Assembly (NCBI RefSeq): GCF_902459465.1
Contig: NC_047066.1
Coordinates: 10,171,047 to 10,235,046 of the forward strand
Origin: Asterias rubens
Lineage: Eukaryota; Echinodermata; Asteroidea; Forcipulatida; Asteriidae
Direction: 5' to 3'
DNA length: 64,000 nucleotides
The translations under genes and the position numbers were made by a program. The notes below the pieces were generated by a model that worked only from the letters and a program-made list of their open reading frames with translations, searched no databases and had not been told where the DNA came from. Each line of letters starts with the position of its first letter. Position 1 is the stretch's first letter. Shown here piece after piece: positions 56,901 to 64,000 of the stretch.

Positions 56901-58660
56901 CGCTACCAGGATGATCTATTGTGCAAATGAAGGCATGTGTGCCCGGTGAACTTGGGATTGCTGTTTGCATAGCAACAGAACCCACAGCTTCCCTTGTTAC
57001 AGGCACACTCAGTACAATACAGTCCAAAGGCTTGTCCTTGTGTGACCTTCAATGTACAGAACTGAGATTTAAAGGGAAGGTACACGTTTGGTAATTGCCA
57101 AAGACCAGTCTTCTCACTTGGTGTATCCCATCATATACATGAAATAACATGCCTGTGAAAATTTGGGCTCAATCGGTCATCGAAGTTGCGAGAAAATGAT
57201 GAAAGAAAAAACACCCTTGTTAGACGAATTTGTGTGCTTTCAGATAGGAATAAAAGACTCTAGCTAGAAGTCTTTTATTCTTTTATTTTGAGAAATTACC
57301 TCTTTCTCAAAAACTACATTACTTCAGAGGGAGACGTTTCCCACAATGTTTTATACTATCAGCAGCTCTCCAATGCTCATTACCAAGTCAGTTTTTAAGT
57401 TAATATTTGTTTTGAGTAATTACCAAACGTGTACCTTCCCTTTAATGCAGCATAGGTTTACCACCAATAATAAACAATTGCTTGTTGAGTGAGTGCAGAA
57501 AATGCCTTAACAATTGGCTCATAAATTGTGAAGGTACATGTATGGAGCAGTACGTTTACAGTAAACATTATAAAATACATGCAGGCAACCTTGGCCCCAA
57601 AACACTATGTTACTATTACACTGGTAAAATCCAAAAATGCAAAAAATAAGCGAAGGCATAACCCATCGTCATTTAATGCACCACCAACAAAAAATATAAA
57701 AATCCCAAAATGTCTGTGAATAGAACCATGCTTTTACACTATTGGTATCAGTAATTGTAAGACCAGTCTTACATGCATAAAATAATAAACCTGTGAAAAT
57801 TTGAGCTCAATTGGTTGTCAAAGTTGCGAGAGAATATTAAATGGAAGTAAAAACGCCCTTGTAGCACAAGTTGTGTGTGTTCAGATGCTTGATTTTGAGA
57901 CCGCAAAATCAAATTCTGAGGTCTTGAAATCAAATTCTTGGAGAATTACTTCTTTCTTGAAAACTACGTAACTTCAGAGGGAGCCGTTTCTCACAATGTT
58001 TTATACTTTCAACAGCTCTCCATTACTCGTTATGCTAACAATTATTTTGAGTGATTATCGATAGTGTCCAGTGCCTTTAAACAATAATCTTTACTGTTGA
58101 TGTACTTTCCTTATTGTAGGAAGGTGTAGCATGAACACTGTGGTATTGCGTATTCGCTGCAAATTTAAAAAGTATGACCCTAATTTTTATTGGTCAGTGA
58201 GTGGTCACATCTAAACAAAATTCTTCTAACCCACTTCTTTTACTGAAGAATTTACTTAGCAAGATTCACAGAAGGGATAATTTCTTACTAATTTTTTTTG
58301 TTTTTGTTTTACCCATACACCGATGTGTGTTAGCACTGTATACTCAGTACTTTCCCGAGTCCTGTGAAAAAATATCATAGGCATGTTACTCATGTTTACC
58401 CATGACCCTTGCAATTCTAGAGCAGTGCCTTACCAACTAGACTACCGAGGTTGCCCGGTAGCTAGAGGCTGTTCGAATCCTATGTTTTTGGCAGCAGGTA
58501 CCGCAACGATATAAAAGATGTTAAATTTGATGGATAATTTCTTGATTTTGTTCTCTTCTTCCTCGTATTTCAGGAGTAACCTCAACTCAGCTCCAGATTC
58601 CTTGGCGGATGACTGGGACTTGGAGGATGGTAACCTGGAACAAGTTAATGTTGTCGTAAG
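54000..58660 (+). CDS. Unrecognised gene, N-terminal coding exons 1 and 2 (54000-54175, 58574-58660); continues past the window
   Basis: ATG at 54000 is immediately preceded by an in-frame TGA (53997-53999), which fixes the start to this ATG or the next codon, also ATG. Exon 1 (176 nt) encodes MMNNNDDSDY..., a Ser/Thr/Asp-rich, probably disordered leader, then ARDAYAKKRFFSGLSYDSSR. The donor GTAGGT is phase 2. After a 4.4-kb intron, exon 2 (acceptor TTTCAG, 87 nt, donor GTAGGT) joins in phase and reads SNLNSAPDSLADDWDLEDGN, then LEQVNVVVR. No domain was recognised; the acidic WDLEDGN stretch may be a short linear motif. Later exons were not found in the remaining 5.3 kb. The gene model rests on frame, splice sites and the upstream stop, not on homology. 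Confidence 0.7.
55545..55785 (-). mobile_element. SINE-like family 3, copy 2
   Basis: Reverse orientation; 'tttagatgtgggagaaaaac', 'gatttgaaccatgg'. Confidence 0.6.
55950..56125 (+). mobile_element. tRNA-derived SINE family 1, copy 3
   Basis: 'cctcggtagtctagttggta' through 'atcggtgtatgggtaaaaac'. Lacks the leading 'tacccgctgcc' part. Confidence 0.8.
56331..56721. mobile_element. MITE family A in intron 1 of the 54-kb gene
   Basis: 'ttaaaggcattggacac' to 'gtgtccactgcctttaa', with a perfect centre 'gacctcaagtttagaacttg'. Confidence 0.85.
57069..57445. mobile_element. MITE family A variant in intron 1 of the 54-kb gene
   Basis: Termini changed to 'ttaaagggaaggtacacg' and 'cgtgtaccttccctttaa', which are still perfect complements, so the two ends changed in concert. 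Confidence 0.85.
57731..58080. mobile_element. MITE family A in intron 1 of the 54-kb gene
   Basis: Right end 'gtgtccagtgcctttaa'; left end degraded. Confidence 0.75.
58305..58520 (-). mobile_element. tRNA-derived SINE family 1, copy 4
   Basis: Ends about 50 bp before exon 2 of the 54-kb gene; its B box is damaged ('tgtttacccatgaccc'). Confidence 0.75.
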
Positions 58661-59644
58661 GTAGGTGCTAAAACATTAGTTTAGAATATTGACTCATCAT
58701 CTAGGAGTTTAAAGGCAAAGAATGCCTTTGGTTTTTGGATTCGTTTAATGGTTCTAATCCTGTATAATGTAGACGCATGCATACAATAAAACTAACTCGT
58801 GAAAGTGTTTATTTAAAAAGGTGGTCGCTTTTTTTGAGATATCGCTGGGAAGAATAATCCCTGATCGAAATAAACAATCTGAGAAATGTAACTGACTATT
58901 GGGTATAAAAACTGATTTTACACTGAACACAAATTTTAAAATTTGAATGTTTTAAATGCTTTACTGTCAAAAGCTGCTGAAGGTCTCTTAAACCAAAAGT
59001 TGTTATTGCCATCAGTTTCAAGAGTGATTAATTAACAACTGTAGAAAGTCCCTTTAAATGACATTTGCCTTGAAAATAAGATATGTAATAAGTATTAATA
59101 AATACCTCGGACGGTTTCCAGTCTCTGATTGGTCAAAACCCGGTCACGTGTGGGAGTGTTAACGGTTAACGGTGGTATAAAGACCGGCTTTGGAAAATAG
59201 CGAATAAGTGACCACTAATTCAGCATACATTGTGTAAACCTTGCGCGTTGCACTGTATCACACGCTTATTTATATCCCTGTAAGTTTTATTGCAACTTCG
59301 CACACTTACGCATACGCGCGCTGAAAATGTATCAATTTTGAGTGCGCGCGTGTAATATTTGCGCGCGTATAAACTGACGCCGAGCTCATACGCGCGTTTT
59401 AATGCACAAGGAACAGCTATCGTCCAATTATTTGCCTCCTTTGACCCCAGTGAAGGCGCTGAACAGATCATTATTTAAAAGAGTCACTGGTCTCAAAGAT
59501 CAGTAATGTGATTAACGCACGAAAGAGATGGGAACCATCAAAAGCTCAAATATGGCCCCTGAACATGTCTGGAAGTACCGCCAAGAGAAAAGTCACAAAA
59601 TGTTGACAATTTTAGCCGTTTAATTCGATAAAAAAAATGACCTT
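58661..59644. other. Intron 2 or downstream sequence of the 54-kb gene
   Basis: Contains 'aatacctcggacggtttcc', also present in variant form at ~42860. A run of CGCG motifs lies at 59230-59400. No exon seen. Confidence 0.5.
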
Positions 59645-59696
59645 GGTTGGTGGCTGGCGCTGTTAACGGACCGAGCCGGAGCGCCAGCCACCAACC
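59645..59696. repeat. Perfect 17-bp hairpin
   Basis: 'ggttggtggctggcgct' (59645-59661) and its exact complement (59680-59696), separated by 18 nt. Confidence 0.8.
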
Positions 59697-59780
59697 CGGT
59701 CATTACCACGCAGTGAAGACCGGGTACTCGCACTGTTATTCCCTAATTGAAAACTGTGAACATCACCATTTACTTTCCCT

Positions 59781-59923
59781 GGGGTGGATTTCACAAAGTG
59801 TAAGACTAGTCTTATCTCAAGTTATTTCCTTGCCCTAACTTAGGACTAGCCTTAAATTTTCAATATCTCCTAGGACTAGTCCTAAATTAGGACCAGTCCT
59901 AACTCTTTGTGAAATCGACCCCC
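59781..59923. repeat. Hairpin element, relative of 42179-42352
   Basis: 'ggggtggatttcacaaagtg' pairs with 'ctttgtgaaatcgacccc'; internal 'taggactagtcct' repeats. Confidence 0.75.
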
Positions 59924-61924
59924 GGTCATTTAAAATCATCTCGAGAGTTTCAATGATTCTGTATAATGGAGGCACATTAACCCATTTGGTTTATTTGGAA
60001 GAATCGAGGCAGTAGGGATCCTTCAAAACCCATGTTGAATATTGTTGTTTGTGGCCTAGCAAACTGCATTTTACTTGAACTCAGTAAGTTTTAGTAGCTC
60101 AGACTTTCAAACATGTTTTGTCATCAGATTTATGTAACTAACGTGATCTCTGGTCAAAGTTACATACATGTACATTCACATACTCAAAACAAATTAACAC
60201 ATTTTTACAATGAATTTTTCGCATCCGAATTGGAAGAAATATTATGAGCATTTTAAACTAAAGTATCTTTAAATGTCGGTTGCACATTTTTTTAAATAGT
60301 AGCCTACAGGGCAAATTAAGAAACGTCAGTGTTTATAGCCTGTGGCAGTTTTTACCAAACAAGTGTGGTGCTAGTGTTTGGAGAGCCCTGTGGGCCTACA
60401 TGTACCTGTACAGAGAACCATATGAACTAGAACATCAATGTACTACCACTGGGGAAGTTCCATTGACACTAAGATCACATTTGAACTACTTGCACTCCAC
60501 ATTGTGTGTAGGAATTGTGTACCTGCCAAGCATCATCCTGCATTTTATGCAATATGACACTTGAGTCTGATTTATGACAGTAAGGACCTGTCACTAGTGG
60601 CTACCTATAAATGGAAAGGTTGGCTTAGGTCATACTGCCTGTGAAGTTGACAATGTTGAGGTACATGAACCATAGGGAGTGGATGAACATGTACATGTAT
60701 CCTCCATTGTACAAGTAATACATAGTAAAGAATTCATGGTTAGTAGACCACTTGCTGGAATAAAAAGCTCTGAAATTCAGGATAGGCCTAATGTGGCACA
60801 ATCAGGCAAAATCAAGAAAAGGACAAAAACTACAGCCTACCCCCCCAAAAAAAAAAAAAAAAAAATAATAATAATAATAAAAAAAAAAATGAGGGCAAAA
60901 ATAGACAAAATATTTTGGCCTTCTCGTTTGAAAGAAAAGATATTTATTAGTTGTTAAATTTGCATCAGGGACGAAGAATATTCATTTGGGTTTTAGTACT
61001 GTATTCTCACAGAAAAGATAGTAAAACAAATACTGCCAATATTTTACATCAACACCATCAGCACACATTGCTAATATTTTTCACTCGCTGAAATCATCAA
61101 ATTTTGAATTTGTGGCCGCTGTTAATTTTTTCCTTATGAAAATTTATGAAATTTTAATCCAAGGACTAAAGCATCAGTGAGGAAATAAGAGCAGGTGAGA
61201 GGGAAATCTGCGCTTCCATTTTAATGACCGAGTTGGGTCTTTATTCCTTTGATATAGAGCGATATAAGTGTGAATTCTCGGAGATGATGCAACGACAGCT
61301 ATGCTTAGATGCAAGAACAAAAGGAGAGCAGTGTTGCTTGGTTAGCCTGGATGGTGGGAACAGGTGCTCCAGGACATTTGAGATCATGCCGCTAAGGCCA
61401 AAAAAAAATGTACAAAATTGTAGCGTCCTCGCCCACTTCCTTTTTGGAGGCCTCATCATTTTTAATGATTTTTTTTTTACGAAAGAAAACCCCCCTTATA
61501 AATATGTATATATTTTAACGATCTCAGACAAAAACAAATTAATTTTGAGAAAAGCTCAGCCGGTTGATCGGCCGATCATTTAAAAAAAAAAAAAAAATGC
61601 CCTTAGTCCTTCCTTTCTTTCATTATCAAAGGCGATTATTTCTCATTGTGACCAGTTTACATTTTGTATAAAAATAATGTTATTCTTGGTAATGTGACGT
61701 CTGAAACGGAGTCCGAGCTGCTTTCAAGCTTGTTGAGATTGGAGTGTAGACTTACCCTTAGGGTCATATCTAAGGTGGTTTTGGAGTAAACAGGCTGGGG
61801 CCAATTTTATGGAACTGTTTATAAGTCTGTGCTAACAGCAGCCTTTCTGTAAAAAGCGTGCACTTCTACATGTATGGGCCGTGGCAGTGCGAGTACACGG
61901 ACTTTCACAGTATGGAATTGGTCA
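59924..61924. other. Probable intron of the 54-kb gene, no exon identified
   Basis: Includes poly-A/AAT runs at 60845-60890. The 119-codon frame at 61224 carries CCLVSLDGGNRC, faintly like a SAP30-type zinc finger start, but lacks the rest of that domain. Confidence 0.45.
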
Positions 61925-62215
61925 CAGCTTATTTCATTTCATTTATTCTGGTTGCCAGGGACTCGCAGGAAAGTGAACTTAATCACTGTACTAGCCAAGA
62001 ACCAAATGAAGAGAAGACCGGGAAGGAATTTTAAGTTTTAGATGTGGGAGGAAAACCCAAGAGAATTTTTCCAGAGAAAATCCCAAGCAGTCAGGTACTG
62101 TGTACCGGTACATGTATAGGGACTGAAAACCCAATTCACATGATAGTGACCTCAGCATGGTTTTAACCAGGGTCCTAGAGGTGGAAGGTAAAGAAAGATA
62201 CCTGACCAACCCTTA
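61925..62215 (-). mobile_element. SINE-like family 3, copy 3
   Basis: Reverse orientation; 'gatgtgggaggaaaacccaa', 'agggactgaaaacccaattc'. Confidence 0.6.
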
Positions 62216-64000
62216 ACATGCAGGTGTTAGTTGTCAGGAGTGGAATCATTTGTAGTGCAAGGATTTTTCAAGTTATAATAGGCATTCATGAAAGGGAAGA
62301 TCACCTGAAGCAAGGACACTTTGAGCAACAAGACTCGTTATAGAATCTAGAAGAATGGCTTTCTTGTGATATTGTCTTGTACAGGAGCCAATTGGGACCC
62401 ACAAAGTCTTGGGCCATTTTGTTTTTAGGCTTGTGAGTTTAACACAGTAGAGTGAGAGAGGCCATTTGGAAAGTGTAGTTTATTTGTTTTTGACAATTGC
62501 ATCATTCAGGAGATGGGAAGACCGGAAGTTGACATCAATTGTCTGTCATGTGGAGTGCGAAGCCCTGTCGAGGAGCGATTTTGGCCAGCAGTTTTGCATT
62601 GCAAATTATTTAGACTAAAGCTGTGTAAAAGCCTGTATTTCCATTCGACTTTTTCTGCTGCTGTCACGCAGAAAGTTACCGTGTAGTTCTACCACGTGTT
62701 TCCACATGGACTTATTTTCCGCGATGTTTGCATAGCGTTTTAGTTGATAGTGAGGTCAGTTTACCATCATGTGTCTCCATTGGATTTAACTTTGTCATAT
62801 TTGCAGAAAAGTTGTGACTACATCTTCAACAAAAAAAACTTTTTATAGCTTGTTCTGTGCTCACTTAACGCATTTGAGTAGCAATTTTTGACTTCTTGAG
62901 TAGCAAGTGGTGCTCTTTGAGTAGCAACTGATTCATTTTGTGTTTTATCTTGCTTTGCTTTTGTACCATACGGGGAAGTTGTTCACTGCCTGTGACTGTA
63001 CGGCTTTTGTAAATGTTCATCATGTTTTTAGCCGACAGTTTTTTTTCCAGTCATGGATACTGCATGCTTATAAAGGCAGCTCATGGATCCAGGATTTCTC
63101 CACAAATGACCATTCGTTGACATTTGCTCCTACAGATTAACTCCAAATGTTCCTTCTAGTAAATAGGATAATTAAATAGAAAAGGTTTTTAAAGCTTACT
63201 GATCAAATAGTTTTCCATTATTTGTTTCAGTAATGCCGATTGCACACAGTGTAATCTTTAGTCAATATTCAACGTTGACTGAAGCACTTACAAAAAGCTA
63301 ATAAGTAAATACTGGAGTGCTTCAGATTCTCTTTGGATACAGTGGTGTCTATAAGCTTTTCAAACACCATTTTCTCAAAGTTTTAACACTTTACATGTAA
63401 GTAAAAACAAATCCCATACAAACTCAATGGGAACTGGGAAGAACCTCAAATTTGGTGTGGTGTTTTTATCTTAACTATCAGTGTACACAGTTGCTCTTCC
63501 TCATTTCTTTTTCATGGTTGTCCTTATATTCCACAAAGTCTGTAGCATCAATTGTCAAACTTTCAAACTTACTCCAACTACAAAGCACAAATTGAAATTG
63601 TGTAAGACCAGTAGATTTTGGTTAATATGTAGACTTGTGGACATTAAATTGTGGACAGTAAACGTTAAATGTCTGTCGCGGTGATAGCGTTCTGACTCTC
63701 CCCGTGATTCACTGCTGTCCAGCGAGACTACTGCTCTCATGACTACGGTCCCATTTAAGTAGAAGTCGGGCAACCAGTAGTTCGCGCGAGAGCAGTGGTC
63801 TCGCGAGAGCACCGTCACAACTCGACTTTCTCACCGCGTGGGACCATTAACGACTTGTCCACAGCTCTAGTCAACATGTAGATTCAGCATTGTCCTAATA
63901 AGCGTTAGCTTTAGTGCAACCTGTACAAGCTTCTTATAAGCACAACAATGCAACACGGTCTTCTTCTCAGTGAAGATCAGAGAAGGGCTATTTGTGTGAA
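62216..64000. other. Non-coding or undetermined to window end
   Basis: No splice-bounded frame, RNA gene or known repeat was recognised. A short inverted 'gagagcagtggtctcgcgag'-type stretch lies near 63790. Confidence 0.45.

Noticed and set aside
60280-60564. 94-codon frame MHIFLNSSLQ...
   Set aside because: No splice borders, no recognised motif and ordinary length for chance in AT-rich intron DNA.
61224-61583. 119-codon frame with CCLVSLDGGNRC resembling the start of a SAP30-type zinc finger
   Set aside because: The remaining cysteine/histidine residues and conserved SKRIQK part are missing and poly-A runs follow, so the resemblance is too short. A SAP30 profile search would settle it.
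1-64000. CRISPR array, operon, phage or bacterial defence system
   Set aside because: Spliced genes, SINEs, LINEs and telomere-like repeats mark this as animal nuclear DNA. The direct repeats present have no regular unique spacers.

Overview
This is eukaryotic nuclear DNA: spliced genes with GT-AG introns, tRNA-derived SINEs, many hairpin-forming MITE-like elements, non-LTR and Penelope-like retroelement remains, and telomere-like TTAGGG tracts. The repeat families and the animal-type EIF2B1 and CTNNBL1 sequences suggest a marine deuterostome, most likely an echinoderm and perhaps a sea star. That assignment is an inference, not a search result. Almost every open frame in the window is noise or decayed retroelement.

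Layout. 1-6.5 kb is non-coding, with several independent inverted-repeat elements, including a near-perfect 121-bp hairpin at 5.2 kb. 6.8-8.9 kb is an old, diverged copy (U0) of the block that dominates the next part. 9.0-10.6 kb is a GC-rich minisatellite of about 35 bp. 10.6-30.9 kb is a tandem array of four composite units (U1-U4, roughly 5.6-6.7 kb each). Each unit carries a 101-bp minisatellite, Penelope-like RT fragments facing away from each other across telomere-like tracts, an RTE-like LINE 3' part and a second LINE fragment. 30.9-36 kb holds a decayed LINE RT and pseudo-exons of CTNNBL1 (beta-catenin-like 1); a further CTNNBL1 fragment lies inside U2. 36-38.5 kb is a 410-500 bp tandem repeat interrupted by a MITE.

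40.5-49.1 kb holds the one complete gene that can be read confidently: EIF2B1, the alpha subunit of translation factor eIF2B. It is on the plus strand in nine coding exons, with a 13-nt first coding exon, giving 304 aa with every splice phase consistent. Its introns are full of MITEs and SINEs, and its stop codon and proximal 3' UTR are tandemly duplicated. 49.7-50.1 kb is a ~105-bp tandem repeat and 50.6-51 kb a G-rich tract with G-quadruplex potential.

From 54.0 kb a second plus-strand gene begins. It has an in-frame stop just before the ATG, a 176-nt first coding exon, a 4.4-kb intron and an 87-nt second exon, and it runs out of the window. Its product was not recognised. 55-64 kb is otherwise intron or intergenic DNA with SINE and MITE copies. 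No bacterial-type system, CRISPR array or operon is present. The most interesting structure is the Penelope/telomere-repeat composite array and its mosaic copy history.
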